This document shows positions 30,053 through 37,912 of a stretch of DNA of 64,000 nt, piece after piece. Location of the stretch: NCBI RefSeq assembly GCF_000720455.1, contig NZ_JOAK01000012.1, positions 62,001-126,000 of the forward strand, written 5' to 3'. Origin of the DNA: Streptomyces virginiae (lineage in GTDB: Bacteria; Actinomycetota; Actinomycetes; Streptomycetales; Streptomycetaceae). The position numbers and the translations under genes were made by a program. The notes under the pieces were generated by a model, which saw nothing but the letters and a program-made list of their open reading frames with translations, was not told the origin of the DNA and searched no databases. The first letter of the stretch is position 1, and every line of letters starts with the position of its first letter.

Positions 30053-30604
30053 TCAGTCGCCCTTGTGGCGGGCGTAGTAGCGCGCCACACGGGTCCGGTT
30101 GCCGCAGACCCCGGCCACGCACCAGCGGCGGCGCGGGTGCGCGGGGAGGAACAGCAGCACGCAGTCGTGCGCCTCGCACTCACGCACCCGGCCGGCGCCC
30201 GGGTCCGTCAGCAGCTCCGCGACCGCGTCGGCCAGTTCGGCCGCGAGCCGCCGGGCCGGCTCCGCCTGCCTGTGCACGGCCGCGCCCAGCCCGGCCTCCT
30301 CGCTCCAGGCCAGCACCCGGTGGCACGGCGCCCCCGACAGGGCCCCGTTCAGCACGCGCAGCGACTGCGCCGGGGGCCGCTCACCGCGCCGGACGGCATC
30401 GAGCGCCGGCCGCGCCGCCTCCCGTACGGCCCGTACGGCGGCCACCTCGCCCTCGCCCACGGCATCGACGGCGGTCAGCCGCCCCGCCTGCTCCGCCAGC
30501 CAGGCGGCGAGCCCCGCCCGGTCGGCGACGAGGTCGCCCTCCGCGGTCCGGGTGTTGAGGAGGTCCAGCGCGAGGTGCTCGCCGATCAGAGGAAAAGTGG
30601 TCAC
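30053..30604 (-). CDS. ABATE/CGNR zinc-finger domain protein (putative regulator)
   Basis: 183-aa protein with an N-terminal ABATE domain (LIGEHLALDLLNTRTAEGDLVADRAGLAAWL) and a C-terminal CGNR zinc finger (RECEAHDCVLLFLPAHPRRRWCVAGVCGNRTRVARYYARHK). The zinc ligands are the two Cys of the CEAHDC segment and the Cys pair of CVAGVCGNR. The family is treated as stress-related transcriptional regulators. GTG start at 30604. It is divergent from the alpha/beta hydrolase gene with only ~80 bp between starts, in which TAATG motifs recur; it may control that neighbour. Confidence 0.85.
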   Translation of the reverse strand: MTTFPLIGEHLALDLLNTRTAEGDLVADRAGLAAWLAEQAGRLTAVDAVGEGEVAAVRAVREAARPALDAVRRGERPPAQSLRVLNGALSGAPCHRVLAWSEEAGLGAAVHRQAEPARRLAAELADAVAELLTDPGAGRVRECEAHDCVLLFLPAHPRRRWCVAGVCGNRTRVARYYARHKGD

Positions 30605-30684
30605 TCGCTAATGCTAATGCAACCGCTTGACCCATTACAGATCGCCAGCGAGACTAATGGAAACAAGGACGCAGGAGGCATGTG

Positions 30685-31554
30685 ATGACCGCTCGCCGCA
30701 CCATCCCCACCATCCGGCACCGCTCCGTCGACGTGGACGGCGTCCGCGTCGCCTACCGCGAGAGCGGCCCGGCCGAGGGCCCCGTACTCCTGCTCCTGCA
30801 CGGCTTCCCCACCGCCTCGCACCAGTTCGCCCGCCTCATGGACGCCCTCGGCGACACCCCCCACCGCCTGGTCGCCCCCGACCTCCCCGGCTTCGGCCAC
30901 ACCACCACCCCCGCCGGCTTCACCCACACCTTCGACCGGCTCGCCGACATCGTGGAGGGCTTCACCGACGCCCTCGCCCTCGACCGCTACGCCCTCTACG
31001 TCTTCGACTTCGGCGCCCCCGTCGGACTACGGCTCGCCACCCGCCGCCCCGACCGGATCACCGGCCTCATCGTCCAGAACGGCAACGCCTACGACGAGGG
31101 CCTCTCCGACGCCGCCCGCGAGTTCGCCGGCCTGCGCCGCCCCGGCGACGAGGAACGCGTCCGCGGCCTCTTCACCCCCGAGGGCACCCGCTTCCAGTAC
31201 GAGACCGGCGTCGCCGACACCACCCTGATCTCCCCCGACAGCTGGACCCTCGACCTCCACCACCTCGACCGGCCCGGCCGCACCGACGCCCAGGCCGACC
31301 TCGCCTTCGACTACGCGTCCAACTTCGCCCACTACCCCGCCTGGCAGGCCTGGCTGCGCACCGCCCGCATACCGGTACTGGTCGTCTGGGGAGCGGGCGA
31401 CCCCTTCTTCACCCCGGCGGGCGCGAAGGCCTACCTCCGCGACGCCCCCGACGCCGAGGTCCACGTCTTCGAGGACGCGGGCCACTTCGCCCTGGAAACC
31501 CACCTCCCCCGGATCGCCCCCCTGATCGAGGACTTCCTCAAGCCGCTGCGATAG
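30685..31554 (+). CDS. Alpha/beta hydrolase with Asp nucleophile (epoxide hydrolase/haloalkane dehalogenase type)
   Basis: 289-aa soluble hydrolase. ATG 30685 is chosen because AGGAGG lies 6 nt before it; a GTG 3 nt upstream is less well spaced. The oxyanion-hole motif is HGFPT (39-43). The nucleophile elbow VFDFGAPVG has Asp108 instead of Ser, the mark of epoxide hydrolases and haloalkane dehalogenases. The acid is probably Asp239 (WGAGDPFFTPAG), and the base is His267 (EDAGHFALETH). The cap region is about 135-215. Substrate unknown. It is divergently arranged with the CGNR regulator gene, which suggests inducible control. Confidence 0.87.
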   Translation: MTARRTIPTIRHRSVDVDGVRVAYRESGPAEGPVLLLLHGFPTASHQFARLMDALGDTPHRLVAPDLPGFGHTTTPAGFTHTFDRLADIVEGFTDALALDRYALYVFDFGAPVGLRLATRRPDRITGLIVQNGNAYDEGLSDAAREFAGLRRPGDEERVRGLFTPEGTRFQYETGVADTTLISPDSWTLDLHHLDRPGRTDAQADLAFDYASNFAHYPAWQAWLRTARIPVLVVWGAGDPFFTPAGAKAYLRDAPDAEVHVFEDAGHFALETHLPRIAPLIEDFLKPLR

Positions 31555-31793
31555 CCACCAGGGCAGCGAGGACGCGACTCGCCCCGGCCGGGGACGGGGA
31601 CGGGGACGGGGTGGGTGCTGTCAGGGACGTGAAACGTGATTTGTTGGCGCGGCAGGAGCCCGTAGAACTCAATCCGCCTCAGGCGCCATAATTCATGCAG
31701 TCCCGGACGGTACCCACCCCGGCCCCGGGCCTGGCCCCACCCCGACCCGGTCGGCCACACCCGCCCCGGCCCGGCCGGGGCAACGCCCCCGCC

Positions 31794-32666
31794 TCAGCCC
31801 TCCGCCGGCGCCCGCCCCGTCAGCGCCGACAGGCTGGCCTTCACATGGGCCATGTGCGCCCGCATCTCCTCCTGCGCCTCCACGTGCTCGCGCAGCACCC
31901 GCTCCGTCTCCCGACCGATCCGCTCCTGCGCCACCCTCGCCTGCGCCAACAACTCCGCGGCCCGCGCCTCCGCGTCCTCCTGCCCGTGCCGCGCCGCTTC
32001 CTCCGCCTCCGCGTACCCCCGCCGCGCCTCCGCCAGCCCGGCCTCCGCGTACCGCTCCGCCTCCGCGTGCCGCGTGTCCGCCTCCGACTCCCGCGCCGCC
32101 AGCTCGCGCCCCGCCGCCTCCCAGCGCTCCCCCTGCTCCCGTTCCCGCTCCACCCGCGCCGCCTCCGCCCGGCGCCGCACCTGCGCCAGCGCCGCCGCCG
32201 CGTCCGCCCGCCACGCGGCCGCGTCCTGGCGCGCCCCCGCCCGCAGGTCGTCCGCCTCCCGCTCCGCCCGCAACAGCCCCTGCCGCGCCCGGACCTCGGT
32301 CTGCTCCCGCACCGCCTCCGCGTCGCCGCGCGCCAGTTCCGCCGCCCGCTCGGCCCGCGCCCCGGCGGCGTCCAGCGTCGCGGCCGCGTCCGCCCGCGCC
32401 TCCGCCCGTACGGACTCCGCCTCCTCCTCCGCCAGCAGCAGGATCCGCCGGGCCCGTTCGCCCAGCTCGTCGTACGTCTGCGGGGCGAGCCCGGCCACCA
32501 CCTCGCGCAGCCGGGCCGCCTCCGCCTCCATCTGCTTGGCCAGGACCGTCAGCCGCGCCACCCGCTCCCAGGCCTCGTCACGGCTCCCGGAGAGCCGGGC
32601 GAGATACCGGTCGACCTCTTCCATGCGGTAGCCGCGACCGCGCACGGTCCCAATGGGTGCACTCAT
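31794..32666 (-). CDS. DivIVA-like coiled-coil protein (annotated elsewhere as cellulose-binding protein)
   Basis: 290-aa protein that is nearly all coiled coil. The ATG at 32666 begins MSAPIGTVRGRGYRMEEVDRYLARLSG, which resembles the DivIVA N-terminal membrane-targeting motif (GYxxxEVDxYL). Residues ~35-280 are alanine/glutamate/arginine-rich heptads without prolines. Streptomyces uses several such proteins at hyphal tips and in the cytoskeleton (DivIVA, Scy, FilP); a polar scaffold role here is inference. The longer frame to 32783 lacks a ribosome site. The gap 31555-31793 contains a short GGGGAC tandem (about 31591-31611) and no gene. Confidence 0.78.
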   Translation of the reverse strand: MSAPIGTVRGRGYRMEEVDRYLARLSGSRDEAWERVARLTVLAKQMEAEAARLREVVAGLAPQTYDELGERARRILLLAEEEAESVRAEARADAAATLDAAGARAERAAELARGDAEAVREQTEVRARQGLLRAEREADDLRAGARQDAAAWRADAAAALAQVRRRAEAARVEREREQGERWEAAGRELAARESEADTRHAEAERYAEAGLAEARRGYAEAEEAARHGQEDAEARAAELLAQARVAQERIGRETERVLREHVEAQEEMRAHMAHVKASLSALTGRAPAEG

Positions 32667-32731
32667 CCTGGATGCGCCTCTCTCGCGGGGATTCCCGTCA
32701 AGGATGCGCCATTTGCTCCCTGAAGCCCGAA

Positions 32732-32772
32732 TGGCCGGGCCGAGACCCCCTCCGAGGGTCCCGACCCGGCCA
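32732..32772 (-). terminator. Stem-loop after the deaminase-SUKH-4 gene
   Basis: Arms of ~17 nt (TGGCCGGGcCGAGACCC with its near complement) and a short loop, 25 bp past the stop of the gene at 32797. Confidence 0.68.
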
Positions 32773-32796
32773 CTCACACTCACACTCAGACGGCCG

Positions 32797-35160
32797 TCAC
32801 AACAGGCCGTCCCACATCTGCTCCAGCAGCACCGACCACCAGTTCTCCGGCGACGACAGCGCGGCGCTGTCCAGCCCCGCCAGATTCGCCTGGAAATCGA
32901 CGGTCCAGCGCCCCGCCTGCTCCGGCGTCAGATGCTGGCGCAGCCGCCACATGTGACCCAGCATCGCCATCGAGCGCACGAACTGCGGCAGGCTCGAATT
33001 CACGAACTGCGGCGGCACCGGGGCACCCCCCGGACCGCCCTCGACCGGCACCGCCACGATGTGCGCGGTCCCGTACTGCACGCACAGCGCCTTGCCGAAG
33101 TCGCTGCCGATCACCAGGTACGAACCCGCGTCCGTCGCCGGCTGCACCTGCCGCTGCCCCGCCAGCTCGGCCAGCGTCGGCACCGGCTGCCCCGGCGCCG
33201 CCTGCGCCCAGAAGAACGGCCCGAAATCGACCGGCAGGCCCGCCCACATCAGCGTCTGCGCCACGATCTCCGGCACACCCTGACGGGACACCGCCCGCTG
33301 GTCGAACCGGAACACGCCCTGCGGACCGAACGCCGCCGCCAGCTCCTGCCCGATGGCCTCCAGCGGGATCGCCGGCTGCAGCGGAACCTGCGGCAGCGGC
33401 GCGCGCACCGGCGCCGGGCGCGCCGGACCGTCGGCGACCTGGTGCAGCTCGCCCTGATGGGTGAGCAGGTGCCGCATGCCCTGCTGACGGCCCGCGTGGT
33501 CCTGCCCGTACGGAGCGACGCTCGTGATCCGCACCTGCGGCCACGTCTCCCGGATCATCCGGGCGCAGTAACCGCCGGGCAGCTCACAGGACTCCAGCTC
33601 GGTGTGCAGCTCCAGCACCTGCTGCGGCGGCACGTTCATCGCGCGCAGCTCGTAGAGGATCTGCCACTCCGGGTGCGGGGTACCGGGCGCCGAGCGGCGG
33701 ATGAGCTGCTGCTCGGAGCCGTCGGGAGCGCGGTAGCGCAGTACGGCCTGGTAGCCGGGGCCGACCGTGGGCGCACCCGTCGGGGCCTGCGGCTGCGCCG
33801 CGGGGCCGCCGGGCGGCGGACCGGGCGGACCGGGCGGCTGCGGTACGCCGGGGCCCGCGAGCATCGTCGCGGCATGGTCGAGCCCACCACCGGGCGCACC
33901 GGGAGCCCCGGGCGGACCGGGAGGCTGGGGTACGCCCGGACCCGCGAGCATCGTCGCGGCGTGATGGGCCCCGCCACCGGGAGCGGCGGGCGGACCGGGC
34001 GGACCCGGAGGCTGCGGCGCACCGGCACCCGCGCCCGGAGCACCGGGCGGACCGGGAGGCGCCGGCGGCTGACCCGTCACGGCCGGACCGGCCAGCATCG
34101 TCGCGGCGTGGTCGAGCCCACGACCCAGCGACCCGGGAGCCCCGGGCGGACCCGGAGGCGCCGGCGGCTGACCCGTCACGGCCGGACCGGCCAGCATCGT
34201 CGCGGCGTGGTCGAGCCCACCGGGGGCCCCGGGCGCACCCGGCGCCCCGGGCGGACCGGGCGGCGTCGACGGCTGCCCCGCACCCGGAGCCCCCGCGGCG
34301 CCCGGCCGCGAGACCCGGGCCTTGCTCGTCGGCGCGTCCGCGATGTCCTGCGACGAGGACCCCAGCGCGGGCACGATCGCGGTCCTCGGCAGCTGGCTGC
34401 CGCCCGGCATCAGCGTCGTCTTCGCCTCGGAGGCCACGCCGGAGGGCGCCGGAGCGTCCTCCAGGTCCGACCCGGACAGCGGCGGCGCGAACACGGTCGC
34501 CGGCAGCGGCACGGACGCGTCGTCGGTGCCGGAATTCACATCGGTCCCCGCCCAGGGCGTGGCCCCGGTCGGCACCGCGGCCGCGGGAGTCGCCGGAACC
34601 CCGTCGTTGGCGGTCGGCTCGTACGGGATCTCACCGCCGCGCCGCAACGGCACCGCGTCCACGGCGCCCGGAACCACAGCGGGAGTCTCGGCCGGACCGG
34701 ACTCCGCCGAAGCCGAAGCCGAAGCCGACTCCGCCGACGGCGACGCGGAAGCCGGGGCCGCCGCGGCGGCAGGCGCGCGCGGGATCCCCGCGCGGTCGGC
34801 CGCCTCCTGCAGCCACTCCGGCGGACTGAGCATGAACGACGTCTGCTCCGAGTCGATCCGCGGCGGCGGAACCGAAGCCTCCGAAGGCGGCGTCGCGGCC
34901 GCGGCCCCGTACTCCTCCTCGTACCGGCGGATCACCTCACCCACCGGCAGCCCCGGCCAGAGCGTCACCTCGCCGCTGTCGCGGGCGATGACCAGCCGCT
35001 GCCGGCCGCCCCCCGACACCGGACCCGCCGCACGGTCCTCCGCCCACACCACGAACCCGAGCCCGAACTCCCGTACGCGCACCTCACGGTGCTGGTACGC
35101 GGGCACGTCCCCGTTGATCCATTCCTCGGCGCGCTCCTGCGCCTGCGCAAACGTCACCAT
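32797..35160 (-). CDS. Multidomain polymorphic-toxin-type protein: Imm35-like + repeats + nucleic-acid deaminase + SUKH-4
   Basis: 787-aa protein, start ATG 35160 with GGGGTG upstream. Residues 1-86 (VTFAQAQERAEEWIN, VVWAED, LWPGLPVGEVIRRYEEEYG) look like the Imm35 immunity fold. Residues ~95-460 are a Pro/Gly/Ala linker with collagen-like PPGPPGAPG runs and four HAATMLAGP units. Residues ~465-575 form a deaminase-like domain: HPE at 496-498 supplies the zinc His and catalytic Glu, and 27 residues later CELPGGYC (Cys525, Cys532) supplies the cysteine ligands. Residues ~590-787 match SUKH-4 (ALCVQYGTAHIVAVPVEGG, NSSLPQFVRSMAMLGHMWRLR). No signal peptide is visible. It lies 7 bp downstream of the WHH-SUKH gene, so the two form an operon. 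Domain calls are from motif reading, not a profile search. Confidence 0.78.
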   Translation of the reverse strand: MVTFAQAQERAEEWINGDVPAYQHREVRVREFGLGFVVWAEDRAAGPVSGGGRQRLVIARDSGEVTLWPGLPVGEVIRRYEEEYGAAAATPPSEASVPPPRIDSEQTSFMLSPPEWLQEAADRAGIPRAPAAAAAPASASPSAESASASASAESGPAETPAVVPGAVDAVPLRRGGEIPYEPTANDGVPATPAAAVPTGATPWAGTDVNSGTDDASVPLPATVFAPPLSGSDLEDAPAPSGVASEAKTTLMPGGSQLPRTAIVPALGSSSQDIADAPTSKARVSRPGAAGAPGAGQPSTPPGPPGAPGAPGAPGGLDHAATMLAGPAVTGQPPAPPGPPGAPGSLGRGLDHAATMLAGPAVTGQPPAPPGPPGAPGAGAGAPQPPGPPGPPAAPGGGAHHAATMLAGPGVPQPPGPPGAPGAPGGGLDHAATMLAGPGVPQPPGPPGPPPGGPAAQPQAPTGAPTVGPGYQAVLRYRAPDGSEQQLIRRSAPGTPHPEWQILYELRAMNVPPQQVLELHTELESCELPGGYCARMIRETWPQVRITSVAPYGQDHAGRQQGMRHLLTHQGELHQVADGPARPAPVRAPLPQVPLQPAIPLEAIGQELAAAFGPQGVFRFDQRAVSRQGVPEIVAQTLMWAGLPVDFGPFFWAQAAPGQPVPTLAELAGQRQVQPATDAGSYLVIGSDFGKALCVQYGTAHIVAVPVEGGPGGAPVPPQFVNSSLPQFVRSMAMLGHMWRLRQHLTPEQAGRWTVDFQANLAGLDSAALSSPENWWSVLLEQMWDGLL
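33830..34275 (-). repeat. In-frame repeats encoding HAATMLAGP and PPGPPGAPG units
   Basis: Four degenerate units, each encoding xHAATMLAGP followed by a Pro/Gly run, lie within the linker of the deaminase-SUKH-4 protein. All preserve the reading frame. Confidence 0.75.
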
Positions 35161-35167
35161 CGCGCCG

Positions 35168-36163
35168 TCACCCCTCATCCGAACCGGTACGCGCCACCGG
35201 AACCGAACGTGCGAATCCGCCGTCCACCATCAGACCGGCCACCGTCTCCAGTTCCGGCGGGTTACCCGCCAACCGCTCCAGAAAGGCGTCGAAATCACCG
35301 CCGCACGGCAGCAAAAGCCGCTCCACGCGCTCCTGCACCGACCAGCCGTCCCGGTCGCGTGCGTCGTCGTACGGGGAGAACCACACCGATCCGATGCCCT
35401 CGCCCTTCACCTTCAGCGCGAGCAGTCCGCCCTGCGCGAAGGCGACGCACAGGTAGTCCTTCGTGAGGTGGTCGCGCAGGCACTTGTTGACGTACACCAG
35501 GTCATTGATCGCGGCCTCCTCCCGCACCGTGAAGAACGGCTGGTCGACCAGTACGCCCAGGTCCACGTCCAGGCCCGCGCCCACCGGCGCGCAACCGCCG
35601 GCGGCCTTCAGGAACGAGCGGTACGCCTCGGGCAGCCGGTAGCCGAGGTCCTCCTCGACCCCCTGCACCTGCTCCTCGCCGACCGACACCACCGACTTCG
35701 GCAGCCCCAGGTGCGCGGGGCGCACCTCCTGCAACGGCCGCGTCCCGCGCTTCTCGTGGTCGACCGGAGCCGTCGTCAGACCCGCGTGGTGCCGCAGCAG
35801 CGCCTTCACCTCGACGGGGACGAGCTCCATGCGCCGCGAACCCGCCACGTGGTGCCAGGTCCAGCCGTGCGGGGTGGCCACCGGCCCGACCGTGTCCCAC
35901 AACTCGTGCCCCGCGGCCTTCATCGCCGCGTTCGCGGACACGTAGTCCGTCAGCCGCAACTCGTCGACGCCGAAGCCCTCGGGCGGTTCGGCGATCTCCA
36001 CCGCCGCACGCGCGTAGGCGGAGAAGTCCGGATACCCGTCGCCGTCCATCCGCACTCCGTGGGGATGCCGAGCGGCCCGGACCGGGTCCGGGAAATGCAC
36101 GACCTGCCCCGAGTAAGCGGCGTTGGGTGGCGCGGCCTGCTGCCCGAGCCGACCTGTCGTCAT
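35168..36163 (-). CDS. WHH-type HNH nuclease domain fused to a SUKH (SMI1/KNR4) domain
   Basis: 331-aa protein. The N-terminal part (about 40-145) contains LRLTDYVSANAAMKAAG, then GWTWHHVAGSRRMELVPVEVKALLRHHAGL with Trp103-His104-His105 and a downstream His125-His126. This is the pattern of the WHH toxin family of the HNH/Endo VII superfamily. The C-terminal part (about 155-305; LPKSVVSVGEEQVQGVEEDLGYRLPEAYRSFLKAAGG) is a SUKH immunity-type domain. A nuclease and its presumptive neutraliser would thus be one chain. ATG 36163 has AGGGG upstream, and no signal peptide is visible. It is the first gene of the leftward pair. Confidence 0.8.
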   Translation of the reverse strand: MTTGRLGQQAAPPNAAYSGQVVHFPDPVRAARHPHGVRMDGDGYPDFSAYARAAVEIAEPPEGFGVDELRLTDYVSANAAMKAAGHELWDTVGPVATPHGWTWHHVAGSRRMELVPVEVKALLRHHAGLTTAPVDHEKRGTRPLQEVRPAHLGLPKSVVSVGEEQVQGVEEDLGYRLPEAYRSFLKAAGGCAPVGAGLDVDLGVLVDQPFFTVREEAAINDLVYVNKCLRDHLTKDYLCVAFAQGGLLALKVKGEGIGSVWFSPYDDARDRDGWSVQERVERLLLPCGGDFDAFLERLAGNPPELETVAGLMVDGGFARSVPVARTGSDEG

Positions 36164-36393
36164 GGCGGTAGCCCCCTGCTGGATCTGGCTGGTTCACCAC
36201 AGCCTATGCGCTGGGGCAAGAGGCTCCCCCGCCCGCGACCCGCACACCAGCCCGAGGGCCAGGAACATCCGAATTGATACGAAAATTCGACCCCGCTTCC
36301 GTATGACAGATGACATTTGGCAGGCTGTCCCCGCAGCACGGGGGCGTGCGCGAAAGCGGTCACCACCGCCGCCACGGGAGGGAAAGCGCGACC
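36164..36393. promoter_or_regulatory. Divergent promoter region of the SUKH/deaminase cluster
   Basis: A 230-bp gap with unusually A/T-rich sequence for this genome and an inverted repeat CGAATT...AATTCG (36270-36289). It must drive both the WHH-SUKH operon (left) and the YwqJ-SUKH-3 operon (right). I cannot place -10/-35 boxes confidently. Confidence 0.45.
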
Positions 36394-36954
36394 ATGCAGA
36401 ACACGGCAACACGTACGGATCCGGGCGACGGCACCGCCGGAGCGGCCGGCACACCCGCCGAAACGGGCGGCCCCGCCGGCGACCCACGCCTGCGCTGGAG
36501 CAGCAGCGACAGCCGGCCCACCCCACCCGTCCTGCGCTTCCGCCGGGACGGCATCCTGCCCACCGTCGCGGCCGCTCTCTCCGTACGCGGTGAGACCCTG
36601 ACCGGGACCGCCGGCAAGGCCGACCAGCCGCCCGCGCTCCACCCCCTCGTGCAGGACTTCCTGGACACTCTGACCAGCGGCCAGCGCGAACGTTTCACCG
36701 GCCGATGTCCCGAGGCGATACTGCTCTCGCGCCACCTGGCCGCCGTCGAGGGCGCCCGCTCCCGGCGCGCCTCCCGCAAACCGCTCTCGCCCAGCGAGGC
36801 CCGCCGCTCCCTCAAGCACGCGAAGATCACCGCCCGGCGCATCCGCGAGGACGGCGACCCCCTCCACGGCAGCTACGCGCCCCCCTGCCGCTCCTGCGAC
36901 GCCCTCCTCGCCCACTTCGGCGTACGCTCCGTCGACCTCACCCCAGCCGAGTAG
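36394..36954 (+). CDS. YwqJ-type putative nucleic-acid/nucleotide deaminase
   Basis: 186-aa protein, start ATG 36394 (MQNTATRTDP) after GGGAGGG. The deaminase fold is visible in residues ~80-180: TGRCPEAILLSRHL gives the Cys-x-Glu motif (Cys105, catalytic Glu107), and YAPPCRSCDALLAHFGV gives the PCxxC motif (Cys165, Cys168). The spacer RRSLKHAKITARRIREDGDPLHG is typical of the YwqJ group of toxin deaminases. No secretion signal and no N-terminal toxin-delivery module is visible, so it is either an orphan effector domain or an enzyme with a resident role. It is followed after 2 bp by a SUKH-3 partner gene. Confidence 0.82.
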   Translation: MQNTATRTDPGDGTAGAAGTPAETGGPAGDPRLRWSSSDSRPTPPVLRFRRDGILPTVAAALSVRGETLTGTAGKADQPPALHPLVQDFLDTLTSGQRERFTGRCPEAILLSRHLAAVEGARSRRASRKPLSPSEARRSLKHAKITARRIREDGDPLHGSYAPPCRSCDALLAHFGVRSVDLTPAE

Positions 36955-36956
36955 CC

Positions 36957-37463
36957 ATGACGACCACCTCCGCCTCCTACGACCGCTCCTCGACCACCCG
37001 CTTCCCGGTCGCGGTGGACTCCGCGCTGCGGACCGCCGGGTGGGAACCCGGCCGCTGGGACATCAAGCAGGCCGAGTACTGGGCCGACGCCCTGCGGGAC
37101 CACACCACCCCGGCCGGCCACCGGCACACGGTGTTCCCGGCCGCCGTCGAGGCCTGGGCCGAGTTCGGCGGCCTCACCGTCACCGCCCCCGGCCCGGGCC
37201 GCCAGATCGCCCCGGTCCCGGTGCGCATCGACCCCCTCACCGGGCTCCACCTCGCGCGCACCTTCGCCGACCTGGGCCGGGCCCTGTCCACGCAGCTCTG
37301 CCCGCTCGGGGTCGAGGCCGGCGGGGAGACCCACCTCGCCCTGGACCGCGAGGGCCGCGTCTACGGCATCGACCACACGGGCGACTGGTATCTCGGCCCC
37401 ACGGTCGACGAAGCCCTCACCCTTCTCCTGACGGGCCTCCAACCCCCCCGCCTCACCACGTAG
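36957..37463 (+). CDS. SUKH-3 domain immunity-type protein
   Basis: 168-aa protein matching the SUKH-3 pattern: FPVAVDSALRTAGWEPGRWDI at the start, FPAAVEAWAEFGGLTV in the middle, and LGVEAGGETHLALDREGRVYGIDHTGDWYLGPTVDEALTLLL at the end. ATG 36957 lies 2 bp after the deaminase stop codon, a spacing that implies coupled translation and a fixed stoichiometry. By analogy with SUKH proteins in polymorphic toxin systems it should bind and restrain the deaminase. Confidence 0.84.
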   Translation: MTTTSASYDRSSTTRFPVAVDSALRTAGWEPGRWDIKQAEYWADALRDHTTPAGHRHTVFPAAVEAWAEFGGLTVTAPGPGRQIAPVPVRIDPLTGLHLARTFADLGRALSTQLCPLGVEAGGETHLALDREGRVYGIDHTGDWYLGPTVDEALTLLLTGLQPPRLTT

Positions 37464-37480
37464 CTCCCGCCGGGGTGCCC

Positions 37481-37541
37481 GGCTCCGGCCGGTGTTCTGG
37501 GGCTCTGCCCCAGGCCCCGCGCCTCAATCGCCGGCGGGGCT
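37481..37541 (+). repeat. Streptomyces-type intergenic repeat, copy A
   Basis: ~61-bp element with core CGCCTCAATCGCCGGCGGGG, preceded by a CTGGGGC...GCCCCA hairpin. Copies B and C lie inverted nearby. Confidence 0.8.
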
Positions 37542-37567
37542 CGGTGGTGTGGGCGGGGCCCCGCCGG

Positions 37568-37692
37568 AGTGTCTCCTCGGCTCGCGCGGTACCGCATCTC
37601 GCGGCCGTACCCGGCGGTGCGCGCTCGTCCTGCGGGGACACTCCGCCGTACCGAGACAGCCCGCACGCGCCGAGCCGAGGAGACACCCCTCC
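37568..37692. repeat. Inner inverted repeat within the composite element
   Basis: GTGTCTCCTCGGCTC at 37568 and its complement ending near 37692 form arms of 15 bp or more around ~85 bp, nested between repeat copies A and B. No ORF in the interior is convincing. Confidence 0.7.
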
Positions 37693-37720
37693 CCGGCCCC
37701 GCGACCCGCCCGCACCATCA

Positions 37721-37782
37721 AGCCCCGCCGGCGATTGAGGCGCGGGGTTTGGGGCAGCGCCCCAGCACACCGGCCGGGGCCG
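37721..37782 (-). repeat. Intergenic repeat, copy B (inverted relative to A)
   Basis: Near-identical reverse complement of copy A over ~60 bp, including the GGCCGGTGT flank and the CTGGGGC hairpin. With A it gives a ~300-bp nested palindrome. Confidence 0.8.
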
Positions 37783-37832
37783 CCCCTGACTGCTACCCCC
37801 GCGGGAGCGGACGGGCAGGCGCAGCCAAACCC

Positions 37833-37893
37833 AGCCCCGCCGGCGATTGAGGCGCGAGGTCTGGGGCGGAGCCCCAGCAGCACCGGGGCCGGG
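37833..37893 (-). repeat. Intergenic repeat, copy C
   Basis: Same orientation as copy B, with core AGCCCCGCCGGCGATTGAGG followed by a CTGGGGC...GCCCCAG hairpin. It ends about 20 bp from the 3' end of the sensor kinase gene. The 37464-37912 gap holds only these repeats. Confidence 0.78.
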
Positions 37894-37912
37894 CCGCCGA
37901 CCCGGCCAGGGG

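Noticed and set aside
33830-34275. CRISPR-like spaced repeats
   Set aside because: The repeats are in frame inside a large ORF, differ from unit to unit and encode HAATMLAGP/Pro-Gly segments; no cas genes are present.
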